Below are positions 7,757 to 15,775 of a stretch of 64,000 bases of DNA, piece after piece. Position 1 is the stretch's first letter. Every line of letters starts with the position of its first letter. The DNA comes from Io17-Chloro-G2 sp034420695 (GTDB lineage: Bacteria; Chloroflexota; Dehalococcoidia; Lucifugimonadales; UBA3495). The DNA lies in NCBI GenBank assembly GCA_034420695.1, contig DAOULB010000055.1, forward strand, positions 1-64,000, given 5' to 3'. A program made the translations under genes and the position numbers. A model generated the notes under the pieces. The model had not been told where the DNA came from. It saw only the letters and a list, made by a program, of their open reading frames with translations, and made no database searches.

Positions 7757-8106
7757 GCTATTGGTGGAACATGCCGCCGACCGCCCTCGGCCCGCCTGGC
7801 CGGAAGGTCGCCGGTCGTTACCTTCCAGTATAACCCCTCCAACGCCGGTTTATGGACTTGTGCCCGGCGCACGCACCTAAAAAGGCAAGCCACCAAGCCC
7901 CATCAGCCGGCACGGCGCCACAGCCTCAACAGACTACGCACTGTACTCCGCAGGGGGCCCAAAGACCCCCGGCGGCTACGCTTGGGGTTGCTAATGAGAC
8001 ATATTATGATTATAGTTAAACTTCTACTTCAACGGAAATCGGCGGGGAAATCCCAGGTAGAATCCCCCGCCCCTGCAAGGTTAGCCTGCTTCCCTGGAGT
8101 GTCCTT
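7757..8106. other. Intergenic region upstream of the Fur-family gene
   Basis: About 350 bases without a convincing gene. The last hundred bases hold an AT-rich segment (see 8001-8020) that probably contains the promoter of the regulator. A short GC-rich hairpin (GGGGGCCCAAAGACCCCC) lies near 7955. Confidence 0.5.
8001..8020. promoter_or_regulatory. Possible Per/Fur-type operator
   Basis: The AT-rich stretch ATTATGATTATAGTTA is an isolated AT island in GC-rich DNA about 90 bases upstream of the Fur-family start. It loosely resembles the PerR box (TTATAATNATTATAA). Autoregulation is usual in this family. The match is imperfect. Confidence 0.35.
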
Positions 8107-8556
8107 TTGACCCAAGAAGAAATTGTTGACCGCCTGCGGCAGTGGGGCGTTCGGGTTACGCCCCAAAGGCTCGCAATCGCCGAAGCCGTACTGAATTCCA
8201 CCGACCACCCCACCGTGCAGCAAATATACGAAAGGGTCCGTGATCACTTCCCCTCCATGACCCTGGCAACCATCTACTCCAACCTTGGAGTCCTGCAGCG
8301 CAGCGGCATGATCCAGGAATTGCCCTTCGAGAAAATGTCCCGCTACGAGTCCAACGTCGGACCCCACGTCAACTTGGTCTGCATCCAGTGTGAGAACGTG
8401 GTGGATGCCGACGCCGGCCAGGAAGCCGTCTCCCGGCTGAAGAACCAAATTTCCAGGCAGTCCGACTTCAAAGTCGCTTGGCAGAGAGTGGACTTCTACG
8501 GCTGGTGTCCAAGTTGCTCGGCAGCCAAGCACCAAGCCCAACCCGTCGCCCACTAA
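8107..8556 (+). CDS. Fur-family metalloregulator (PerR-like)
   Basis: This 149-residue protein has an N-terminal winged helix (VTPQRLAIAEAVL...TLATIYSNLGVLQRSGMI) followed by a dimerisation/metal domain with structural zinc cysteines C92-x-x-C95 and C134-x-x-C137 and a conserved His87. It would repress iron- or peroxide-responsive genes when metal-bound. The start is TTG, preceded by GGAG. Transcription ends at a strong hairpin at 8576-8625. The family assignment is firm; PerR versus Fur cannot be decided from the sequence alone. Confidence 0.9.
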   Translation: MTQEEIVDRLRQWGVRVTPQRLAIAEAVLNSTDHPTVQQIYERVRDHFPSMTLATIYSNLGVLQRSGMIQELPFEKMSRYESNVGPHVNLVCIQCENVVDADAGQEAVSRLKNQISRQSDFKVAWQRVDFYGWCPSCSAAKHQAQPVAH

Positions 8557-8575
8557 CAGGTCTGAGCAGTTTCCC

Positions 8576-8625
8576 AAATCCCCGGCGCCGGGCCCTCTCC
8601 GGTGCGGGGGATTTGTGCTTTTTTG
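8576..8625 (+). terminator. Rho-independent terminator after the Fur-family gene
   Basis: The long stem AAATCCCCGGCGCCGG pairs with CCGGTGCGGGGGATTT and is followed by TGCTTTTTT. It lies 20 bases after the stop codon. Confidence 0.85.
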
Positions 8626-8662
8626 AGACTCCATCCGGGAAGATAGAATGTGAGGGTAGAAG

Positions 8663-9019
8663 ATGATAACCGGAGTGGTTGGAATCACCTTTTGGACCGA
8701 TAATCTTGAACGCCTGCGTCACTTTTACCAAGACACCATGCAACTGCAATTGCACGCCGACCACGACGATTTCATCAACTTCGATCTGGGCGATTGCAGG
8801 CTCAACATCGGAGTGCACAGCGGGGTGTCCGGCGAGGCTTCTGACCCCTTCCGGATTATGCCTCACCTGGGAGTGGACGACATCCACGCCGAGTACGACC
8901 GCCTGACCAAGCTCGGAGTGGAGTTCATCCGCCTGCCGGAGCAGGAACACTGGGGCGGCTGGGTGGCGACCATAAAGGACCCCGACGGCAACATTCTCCA
9001 GTTGCTGCAGCTTGTGTAA
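8663..9019 (+). CDS. VOC-family (glyoxalase/dioxygenase fold) protein
   Basis: This 118-residue single-domain VOC protein has a beta-alpha-beta-beta-beta repeat. FWTDNLERLRHFYQDTM opens the first module and EHWGGWVATIKDPDGNILQLLQL closes the second, ending in the usual DPDGN-x-(h)-Q/E metal-ligand strand. Such proteins are glyoxalases, ring-cleavage dioxygenases or resistance proteins; the substrate is not predictable here. It is followed by a second VOC gene in the same direction. Confidence 0.85.
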   Translation: MITGVVGITFWTDNLERLRHFYQDTMQLQLHADHDDFINFDLGDCRLNIGVHSGVSGEASDPFRIMPHLGVDDIHAEYDRLTKLGVEFIRLPEQEHWGGWVATIKDPDGNILQLLQLV

Positions 9020-9114
9020 TCCCGGTTTGACTCCCCCGGCAGCCGGGCTTAGAATCGCCGCAATTCGCACCGGCGAGACCCGGATTCACCGGCCAAAACG
9101 CAGGAGGTGTAACA

Positions 9115-9564
9115 ATGGGCAGGATCAACGGACTGAGCCACGTAGGTGTTTTCGTAAAAGACCTGGACAACATGACCAAGTTCTATTGCGACACCCTCGG
9201 CCTTACCGAGTCCCATCGCAATGAGGACCGCATGGTGTTCCTCACCGCCGACATCGAGAAGGAAGACCACGAGGTGGTGCTGGTCCGAGGCCGGGAAGGT
9301 GATGCCAGGATCATCCAACAGATGTCCTTCCGGGTTAACGACGTCGAGGACGTCAGGCACTTCTACCAGACGTTCAAGGACATGGGCATAACCATCGACC
9401 GGACCGTCAGCCACGGGGCCGGGGTTTCCTGCTACTTCTACGACCCCGAGGGCAACCGGATCGAGGTATTCGCCGACATCCCGGTGGAGCAGAAGGGCTA
9501 CAACGGACCCATCGACTTGGAGAAGTCCGCCGACGAACTGGTGGCCCAAGTCCTCGCCGGATAA
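9115..9564 (+). CDS. VOC-family extradiol-dioxygenase-like protein
   Basis: This 149-residue protein has the VOC pattern INGLSHVGVFVKDLDNMTKFYCDTLGL at the start and FYDPEGNRIEVFADI near residue 120. The H in LSHVGV and the E in RIEVF are the usual metal ligands. The RBS AGGAGG lies ten bases before the ATG. The substrate is unknown; the size and motifs resemble small ring-cleaving dioxygenase-like proteins. Confidence 0.85.
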   Translation: MGRINGLSHVGVFVKDLDNMTKFYCDTLGLTESHRNEDRMVFLTADIEKEDHEVVLVRGREGDARIIQQMSFRVNDVEDVRHFYQTFKDMGITIDRTVSHGAGVSCYFYDPEGNRIEVFADIPVEQKGYNGPIDLEKSADELVAQVLAG

Positions 9565-9607
9565 CGCCAACCCCTGCCCGGACAATAAGAAAGTTTTCCT
9601 CGGAACT

Positions 9608-9638
9608 AAAGCGCCGGTCTTATGTGCCGGCGCTTTTT
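9608..9638. terminator. Bidirectional terminator
   Basis: The stem AAAGCGCCGG pairs with CCGGCGCTTT and is followed by TT. It separates the convergent VOC and queA genes and can serve both. Confidence 0.85.
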
Positions 9639-9684
9639 CGTCGCACCGCCCGGAAGGCCCCAGTCCCTGAATAGTGCCCGCACC

Positions 9685-10797
9685 CTACAACATCAGCATG
9701 GCATCTCCGAAGGAGTAGAAGCGGTAACGACGGTCGATGGCCTCCTGGTATGCCGAAAGCACCATGTCCAGCCCTGCTCCGGTTTCCGCTCCGGGCCCTT
9801 GGCCCTGGCCGGCAAAGGCCGACACCAGCATCAACAGCGTGGAACGGGGCAGGTGAAAGTTGGTGATCATGGCGTCCACCATCCGGAACCGGTGGCCGGG
9901 CAGGATGAACAAACTCGCCCATCCCGATTGCGCTTCCAGCCCGGCGGCGCTCCCCGGCGCCTGGGACGCAGCGCCCTCCAACACCCTTACCGAGGTGGTG
10001 CCCACAGCAATCACCCGGCGTCCCTCCCGCTTCGCCTGGCTTACCGAGTCGGCCGCCCCCTGGTCTACCCGGAAGTATTCCGTGTGTATTTCGTGCTCTG
10101 CCGGGTCTTCCCCCTGCACCGGGCGAAAGGTGTCCAACCCCACGTGCAGAGTGACGAACGCCGTCTCCACCCCCAAGCCGCGAATGTCCTCGAGAAGCTC
10201 CTCCGTGAAGTGCAACCCAGCGGTGGGGGCTGCCGCGCTCCCCGGCTCCCTTCCGTACACCGTCTGGTAACGCTCGGCGTCGTCCAGCCTCCGGTGAATG
10301 TAGGGCGGCAGGGGGACGCTCCCGACCCGGGCAAGTCCTTCTCCGGCGGCGCTCGCCGGCAACCGTATGGTTTTGGTGCCGTCGTCGTGGGAATCGAGCA
10401 CCTCGGCCACGAGCCCGTCTCCCGTCTCCTGTGCTCCCGGCGCCGGTTGTCCGTCCGGTCCTCCGCCCAGGACTACCCGGCTTCCCGGGCGCAGCCTCCT
10501 GCCGGGCCGGGCCAAGGCTTGCCATACACCCGGTGACTCCTCCCGCAGCAACAGTAACTCCACCCTGCCGCCGGTGTCGGCCCGCCGTCCCCGGACTCGT
10601 GCTTGAATCACCCGGCTTTGGTTGAACACCATCACGTCCCCGGGGCGCAGGTATTCCAACAGGTCTCTGAAATTGCGGTGTTGCGTCTGCCCTGAACCCC
10701 GGTCCAGCACCAGCAGACGGGACTCGTCCCGCTGCTCCAAGGGTGTCTGGGCAATCAATTCCGGGGGCAGGTGGTAGTCGAAATCGCTGGTGCGCAT
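9685..10797 (-). CDS. queA: S-adenosylmethionine:tRNA ribosyltransferase-isomerase
   Basis: This 370-residue protein has the family landmarks: the start DFDYHLPPELIAQTPLEQRDESRLLVLDR, then FRDLLEYLRPGDVMVFNQSRV, PTAGLHFTEELL and TLHVGLDTFRPV. QueA transfers the ribosyl part of SAM to preQ1-modified tRNA, making epoxyqueuosine in the wobble base of Asn, Asp, His and Tyr tRNAs. Its start lies one base after the folD stop, so folD and queA form an operon. The length is slightly above the usual 345-355 residues because of GC-rich inserts around residues 115-130. Confidence 0.97.
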   Translation of the reverse strand: MRTSDFDYHLPPELIAQTPLEQRDESRLLVLDRGSGQTQHRNFRDLLEYLRPGDVMVFNQSRVIQARVRGRRADTGGRVELLLLREESPGVWQALARPGRRLRPGSRVVLGGGPDGQPAPGAQETGDGLVAEVLDSHDDGTKTIRLPASAAGEGLARVGSVPLPPYIHRRLDDAERYQTVYGREPGSAAAPTAGLHFTEELLEDIRGLGVETAFVTLHVGLDTFRPVQGEDPAEHEIHTEYFRVDQGAADSVSQAKREGRRVIAVGTTSVRVLEGAASQAPGSAAGLEAQSGWASLFILPGHRFRMVDAMITNFHLPRSTLLMLVSAFAGQGQGPGAETGAGLDMVLSAYQEAIDRRYRFYSFGDAMLML

Positions 10798-10798
10798 C

Positions 10799-11695
10799 TC
10801 AGGCCGGTGTACCGGCCCCCACGCTGTTTCTTGCTGCGGTCAAGGTATTGACCAGCAGCATGGCAATGGTCATTGGGCCCACTCCACCCGGCACGGGAGT
10901 GATGGCCTCGGCGATGTCCTGCAACGCATCGTGGTCGGCATCCCCCACCAAGCGGTATCCGCTCCGGCGGGACGAGTCCTCCACCCGGTTGATGCCCACG
11001 TCGATGACAACGGCGCCCTCCTTCACCATGTCCGCGGTGATGGCCTTGGGCTGCCCCATGGCCGCCACCAGGATATCCGCCCGAAGGGTGTGGGATGCCA
11101 GGTCCTTGGTACGGGTGTGGCAGACGGTGACCGTGGCGTTGCCGCCCGCCTGCCTCTGCATCAGCAGCAAGGCCAGCGGCTTGCCCACGATCTCGCTGCG
11201 CCCGCAGATGACCACGTTCTTGCCGGCCGGGTCGTAGCCGTTTCTTAATAGAATCTGCTGCACCCCCGCCGGGGTCCCCGGAATGAATACCGGGCGCCCT
11301 TGGGCCAGCCTGCCCAAGTTGACCGGGTGCATGCCGTCCACGTCCTTGTCCGGGTCGATGGCATCTATGACCCCTTGGACGTCTATCTGGGGGGGAAGGG
11401 GCAGTTGTACCAGGATCCCGTGAAAACTGGTGTCTTGGTTGAGCCGGTTTACCAAGTCCACCAGTTGGTGCTGGGTGGTCTCTTCCGGAAGGGCAAAGGT
11501 CTCGCTGAACATGCCCGCTTCGTCACAGGCCCGCCGCTTGTTACGCACGTAGATGGCCGAGGCAGGGTCGCCGCCGACCAGCACCGCCGCCAGCCCGGGG
11601 GTAACTTGGTGGCTGGCCCCCAGTTGCCGCACTCCCTCCGCCACCTCGGCCCGGACCTCTCCCGCCAGCGCAGTCCCGTCCAGCACCTTGGCCAT
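10799..11695 (-). CDS. folD: Methylenetetrahydrofolate dehydrogenase/cyclohydrolase
   Basis: This 298-residue protein has the catalytic segment SAIYVRNKRRACDEAGM containing the essential Lys, the FHGILVQLPLPPQID signature, the VICGRSEIVGKPLALLL NADP-binding loop and the TPVPGGVGPMTIAMLL C-terminal signature. It interconverts 5,10-methylene-THF and 10-formyl-THF in the cytosol. It is the first gene of the folD-queA pair. Confidence 0.98.
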   Translation of the reverse strand: MAKVLDGTALAGEVRAEVAEGVRQLGASHQVTPGLAAVLVGGDPASAIYVRNKRRACDEAGMFSETFALPEETTQHQLVDLVNRLNQDTSFHGILVQLPLPPQIDVQGVIDAIDPDKDVDGMHPVNLGRLAQGRPVFIPGTPAGVQQILLRNGYDPAGKNVVICGRSEIVGKPLALLLMQRQAGGNATVTVCHTRTKDLASHTLRADILVAAMGQPKAITADMVKEGAVVIDVGINRVEDSSRRSGYRLVGDADHDALQDIAEAITPVPGGVGPMTIAMLLVNTLTAARNSVGAGTPA

Positions 11696-11850
11696 GCCTG
11701 AGCCTCCCTCTACGCCGCTGGCGAAATTCTAGCACAGGGCCCACGCTGCGCCCATTGAATAAGGCTGCAATTCCTCCTTCTGCCTTGCCGCTCCAAGGGG
11801 CCGGGCATATACTGGCGCCACTCCCGACGGGGGCATAAGAAGAGGCGAAA

Positions 11851-12444
11851 ATGCCATTGGACCGGATACTTCTAGTCCGCCACGCCGCTACGAAGTTCAA
11901 CTCCAAGGGGCTGATTCAAGGGCAGAGGGACACGACGCTGGAGCCTGGCTACGGGCCACAGGTGGACCGGCTGGCTGACCTGATAGCCGAAGTTGAAGGG
12001 CCGCCCAGCGTGGTGTTCTCCTCGGACCTCTCCCGGGCCAACTTGACGGGAAGCCGCTTGGCCCAGCGGCTGCGGCGGCGCCACGGATACAGCTTCGATT
12101 ACATTGCTACGCCGGCGCTGCGGGAACGGGGAGAGGGGGACTTGGAGGGCAAGTCTTTCCAGGAAGCCTTCCCCGACATGGACCCCGGGGAGGTCTACGG
12201 CCACCTGTACCGGGCCGACCACCATTCTAATGGCGAGACCCTTCAAGACGTGGAGGCACGGTTGCGCCGGTTCATCGGCGGACACATGGCAAGACACCAA
12301 GGAATGGGCATTGTCGTCGGGCACCTGCTCACCGGCCTTAACTACCTCAGGAACCTGCTGGTGCACCAAGACATGCTGGCCGACGAATACCGGGTCTACC
12401 ACAACCTGGCGGTGCTTACGCTGGTCTTCCAAGGCCGCCGTTAG
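11851..12444 (+). CDS. Histidine phosphatase family protein
   Basis: This 197-residue protein has the phosphohistidine signature LLVRHAATKFN (R10-H11), an acid/base Glu in RERGEGDLEG (about residue 92) and the second His in GIVVGHLLT. This is the phosphoglycerate mutase/cobC-like branch, with a cytosolic phosphomonoester hydrolase role and unknown substrate. The RBS GAAGAGG precedes the ATG. Confidence 0.9.
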   Translation: MPLDRILLVRHAATKFNSKGLIQGQRDTTLEPGYGPQVDRLADLIAEVEGPPSVVFSSDLSRANLTGSRLAQRLRRRHGYSFDYIATPALRERGEGDLEGKSFQEAFPDMDPGEVYGHLYRADHHSNGETLQDVEARLRRFIGGHMARHQGMGIVVGHLLTGLNYLRNLLVHQDMLADEYRVYHNLAVLTLVFQGRR

Positions 12445-12525
12445 ACCGATTGCCCGGCACAACACGCCAGACTAGAATGGGGCCAATTCACCCGCACCAC
12501 TAACGACCGAGGAGGGAGATTTCAA

Positions 12526-12945
12526 ATGTACGATAAGCCCATGCTCAGCTTGGACCAGACCCAAAGAGCCATGAACGCAATGTTGGAAATCGCCACTCGT
12601 GAGCCAGACCGGCCCGTGACCATTGCCATAGTGGACGACACCGGCAACCTGTTGAGCTTCGCCCGCATGGACCGGTGCCGTCCCACTCCCCAGCGGATGG
12701 CCATCCGGAAGGCCTACACCTGCGCCCTTTCCGGTCAGAATTCCGCCGACTACGCCGAAAGGCTGAAGGGCCAAGGCCGCACCGTGGCAGAGATGGGAGA
12801 CCCCATGCTGGCTGCGGTACAGGGCGGCGTGGTGGTAGTCCACTCCGAGACCGGCGCCATAATGGGCGGCATCGGCGTCAGCGGCTTGGCCGCCCAAGAA
12901 GACGAAGACATAGCCAAGGCCGGGCTGGAGGCCCTGCAAGTCTAG
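12526..12945 (+). CDS. GlcG/HbpS-family protein
   Basis: This 139-residue protein of the GlcG/HbpS (DUF336) family is recognised by VTIAIVDDTGNLLSFARMD, RPTPQRMAIRKAYTCA and the glycine-rich GAIMGGIGVSGLAAQEDEDIAKAG end. Members bind haem or small cofactors and sit beside catabolic dehydrogenases. It precedes a deacetylase-fold gene in the same direction with 65 bases between. The RBS GAGGAGGGAG is strong. Confidence 0.9.
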   Translation: MYDKPMLSLDQTQRAMNAMLEIATREPDRPVTIAIVDDTGNLLSFARMDRCRPTPQRMAIRKAYTCALSGQNSADYAERLKGQGRTVAEMGDPMLAAVQGGVVVVHSETGAIMGGIGVSGLAAQEDEDIAKAGLEALQV

Positions 12946-13010
12946 GCCTCCCATCCTCCTGCCCACGTTCCGGTAGGTCTGGCCATTGGCCGCACCGTCA
13001 AGGAGAGCCC

Positions 13011-13883
13011 ATGTCAAACCCCCGCGCCGAATTCTCCTCTATATTTGAGCGGACACCCCTGCGTCTCCCCAACAACAGCCGGATTGCAGTCTGGCCGGTC
13101 ATCAACGTGGAGGAGTGGGACATCAAAGAACCCATGGCCCGCACCGTCTTGCCCACTCCCCAAGGCCGGGAAGTCCTGCCGGACATTCCCAACTTCGGCT
13201 GGTTTGACTACGGACTCCGGGTGGGGTTTTGGCGAATGAAGCAAGTATTGGACCGGTGGGGCATCAGGGCCACGGTCAGCCTGAACGCCTCGGTGTGCCT
13301 GAGCTACCCTCAACTCGTGGAAGAGTGCCTCAAGTCGGGCTGGGAGTTGATGGGCCACGGCTTCATCCAGAGGGTGCTCAACGTGGAAACCGACGAGCGG
13401 GAGGTAATCCGCCGCTCCATCGACACCATCCGGGACTTCAGCGGCAAGGCCCCACGAGGCTGGATGGGGCCCGGCTTGGCGGAGACCTTCGACACGCCGG
13501 ATATCCTGGCCGAAGAAGGCATTGAGTACGTCTGTGACTGGTGCAACGACGACCAGCCCTACGAGATGAAGGTCAAGTCAGGCCGCCTGGTCTCAGTCCC
13601 CTACACCGTCGAACTGAACGACATACCCATCTATGCAGTCCAGCACCACCGCTCCCCGGAAATCTTCGATCGGACCAAGGACCATTTCGACACGCTGTAT
13701 GCCGAGGGGGCGCAGAGTTCCCGGGTCATGGCCGTATCCACCCATCCCTACATCACCGGGGCGGCCCACCGCATCAAATACTACGACCGGATTTTCGAGT
13801 ATCTCAGCCGGTTCCAGGGAGTAGAATACATGACCGGCAGCGAAATCCTGGACTGGTACAACGCCCAAACCGGTCACGCTTAG
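13011..13883 (+). CDS. Polysaccharide deacetylase-fold hydrolase (PuuE-like)
   Basis: This 290-residue protein is of the NodB/polysaccharide-deacetylase superfamily in the cytosolic, allantoinase (PuuE)-like branch. Visible landmarks are the VINVEEWD start, YGLRVGFWRMKQVLDRWGIRAT, ELMGHGFIQR (metal His) and RGWMGPGLAETFDTPDILAEEGI. No signal peptide is present, which argues against a cell-wall role. The start is the ATG after AGGAGAG. It probably hydrolyses a C-N bond in a small amide; the substrate is unknown. Confidence 0.85.
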   Translation: MSNPRAEFSSIFERTPLRLPNNSRIAVWPVINVEEWDIKEPMARTVLPTPQGREVLPDIPNFGWFDYGLRVGFWRMKQVLDRWGIRATVSLNASVCLSYPQLVEECLKSGWELMGHGFIQRVLNVETDEREVIRRSIDTIRDFSGKAPRGWMGPGLAETFDTPDILAEEGIEYVCDWCNDDQPYEMKVKSGRLVSVPYTVELNDIPIYAVQHHRSPEIFDRTKDHFDTLYAEGAQSSRVMAVSTHPYITGAAHRIKYYDRIFEYLSRFQGVEYMTGSEILDWYNAQTGHA

Positions 13884-13913
13884 TCTTTGCCCCTTTCCCG
13901 GTATTGCTCCCCT

Positions 13914-15017
13914 TTATGCGGTACTGCTCAACCGGTCCCGGAACTCTTGGGAGACGGGGCCTATGCGCTGGAGGAACCTGGTGGCCCCCCTTTGGCTCAC
14001 TTGGCGGGCCGCTTCCGCCATCAGCCGCACCCCGCCCAGGAAGTCATCCCGGTGGATGAATTCGGCTTCCACCTGCCCGCTGGGCGCGCCGTTGTGGTAG
14101 TTCCCCAAGGGGAAGGCTATCCCGGTGGTGCGGTAGCCGTGGACCGCGAAGGCGCTGGCTTCGCATACGCCTCCGCTCATCAACTGGCGCTGCGACTTGA
14201 ACCCTTCGTCTCCGTTTTGAAGCGCCTCCCTGGCCTTGATCAAGCAGGACTCTGCTTCGTTGTTGAAGGTGGAACCGGCGTCGCCAACCCGGATTACCGG
14301 CCCCAGTCCCTGCTCCGCTCCGGGCAGGGTGCGGCTGGACTCGGCGGACAGCACTAGAGTCTCCGGGGGCAGTGTCCCGGCCTCGGCCATCAAGCGGGCG
14401 CCCACCAGCCCGACCTCCTCAGCCCGGGTGAATACGCCGTAGACGTCTCCCGGGTTGTCAGGCTCTTGGGCCAGGGTTCTGAGGGCCGCCAGTATGGAAG
14501 CGCAACCGGCCAGGTCGTCCGCCGCTCTCATGCGGATGAAGTCACCGTCCAACTGGAAGTCGGGCAGGTCGAACACCACCGGCCTGGGGAATTCCAAAGT
14601 CCTCGGGGCCTCCAGCCGGATCAAGGCCCGGCGGCCGGCCTCGTCCCCATGCCGCCCCGCCACAGTGCCGGCCAGGCGCTCTCCCGTGGCCAACAGCACC
14701 TGCACCGGGACCCCATCGGAAAAAGCTCCTTCCGGTATGCCGCCGGAGGCTTCGGCGACTAGGAAATCGCCCGAGGCTTCCACGGCTTCGAATCCGGGAT
14801 GGTCCATGTGGGCCACCAGCGCCAGCGGCGTTTCCCCGGGACTATTGCCCGGCAGCCGGCAAATGATATTCCCGAATTCGTCGGTCTCGTACTTCAGCCC
14901 AGCCTCTTCTAGGACTGACCGGACCGTAGCAGCCACGGGGTCCTCGTGGAAGGCCACGGCGGGGTTCTGCCCCAAGGCCGCCAGGATGTCGATGGCCGAT
15001 TCAATGTTCAGGGTCAT
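13914..15017 (-). CDS. M42/M20-type zinc aminopeptidase
   Basis: This 367-residue protein has dinuclear zinc peptidase residues in the expected order: H70-M-D72 in VAHMDHPGF, D167/D168 in RAADDLAG, E200-E201 in FTRAEEVGL, E226 in LSAESSR, and a late His in FPLGNYHNGAP. The arrangement matches M42 (glutamyl aminopeptidase/endoglucanase-type) proteins. The start was placed at the ATG preceded by AGAGGAAACA; an in-frame ATG 11 codons earlier lacks an RBS. The gene is convergent with the deacetylase gene. Confidence 0.88.
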   Translation of the reverse strand: MTLNIESAIDILAALGQNPAVAFHEDPVAATVRSVLEEAGLKYETDEFGNIICRLPGNSPGETPLALVAHMDHPGFEAVEASGDFLVAEASGGIPEGAFSDGVPVQVLLATGERLAGTVAGRHGDEAGRRALIRLEAPRTLEFPRPVVFDLPDFQLDGDFIRMRAADDLAGCASILAALRTLAQEPDNPGDVYGVFTRAEEVGLVGARLMAEAGTLPPETLVLSAESSRTLPGAEQGLGPVIRVGDAGSTFNNEAESCLIKAREALQNGDEGFKSQRQLMSGGVCEASAFAVHGYRTTGIAFPLGNYHNGAPSGQVEAEFIHRDDFLGGVRLMAEAARQVSQRGATRFLQRIGPVSQEFRDRLSSTA

Positions 15018-15315
15018 TGTTTCCTCTAGTGATGGCTCACTGCCCGGCATAGCCAGCCAACCCGCCCCGCATTGGAACGTTTGTTTGGAATGGCTGGAGG
15101 ATACGGCCGGGCCGACGCCAGTCTCCTGATGACTCGATTATATCAACGATCTGTAAGACCAGACCCCTGCCGGACTGCGCAACACTGCACCGGCACCGGG
15201 ACCAGGCCCATGGGAACGAGGCAGTTTCGGATTGCACATCTGCCCCTCGGTCTGCAATAGCAGCGGTTATCCAAGGGATGTATAATGTCCGAACTCCAAG
15301 GTAAAGCCGGGTGCG

Positions 15316-15723
15316 ATGGTAACAGAGCAAGAATTTGGCCCTCGTCTGGCAACGCTGGAAGAGCGACTTGAGGAACATTCCATTGCCTTGCAAGATATCA
15401 AGGCAGGACTGTTGGAGTTCCAGCGCGAAATCCGGAACATAAACACTCGGTTAGACCAAACGAATGAACGACTTCTCCAAATAGACGCCAGAATCGACCA
15501 GACCAACGACCGGCTCCTCCAAATAGACGCCAGAATCGATCAGACCAACGACCGGTTCCTCCAAATAGACGCCAGAATCGACCAGACCAACGTTCGAATC
15601 GACCAGACCAACGACCGGTTCGGTGAGATTCACGCCCGAATCGATCGTATTTTCTATTCCTCTTTGGCTATCGGCGCAGGGTTAATCGCTTCTCTTTTCA
15701 CCTTGATATTCCGGCTGAGTTAA
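15316..15723 (+). CDS. Repetitive coiled-coil protein with C-terminal membrane anchor
   Basis: This 135-residue protein starts with a predicted coiled coil (LATLEERLEEHSIALQDI). Near-perfect 14-residue repeats DQTNxRxLQIDARI follow (residues about 46-108; shortened and varied at the end), and then a single hydrophobic segment (SSLAIGAGLIASLFTLIF, about 116-133). The topology suggests a tail-anchored cytoplasmic rod. The function is unknown; similar DUF1640/coiled-coil-type proteins occur widely. The repeats are also near-identical at the DNA level, so copy number may vary. Confidence 0.75.
   Translation: MVTEQEFGPRLATLEERLEEHSIALQDIKAGLLEFQREIRNINTRLDQTNERLLQIDARIDQTNDRLLQIDARIDQTNDRFLQIDARIDQTNVRIDQTNDRFGEIHARIDRIFYSSLAIGAGLIASLFTLIFRLS
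15453..15630 (+). repeat. 42-bp tandem coding repeat
   Basis: Units starting at GACCAAACGAATGA or GACCAGACCAACGA followed by CGACT/CGGCTCCTCCAAATAGACGCC-type sequence repeat with period 42 for about three full units plus shortened ones, within the coiled-coil gene. Slippage or recombination between units would change the rod length without breaking the frame. Confidence 0.7.
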
Positions 15724-15775
15724 GAAGAGCAGTCCCGGAAGGGGGACTGATCCAGTCAGACACAGGAGGGCAGCT

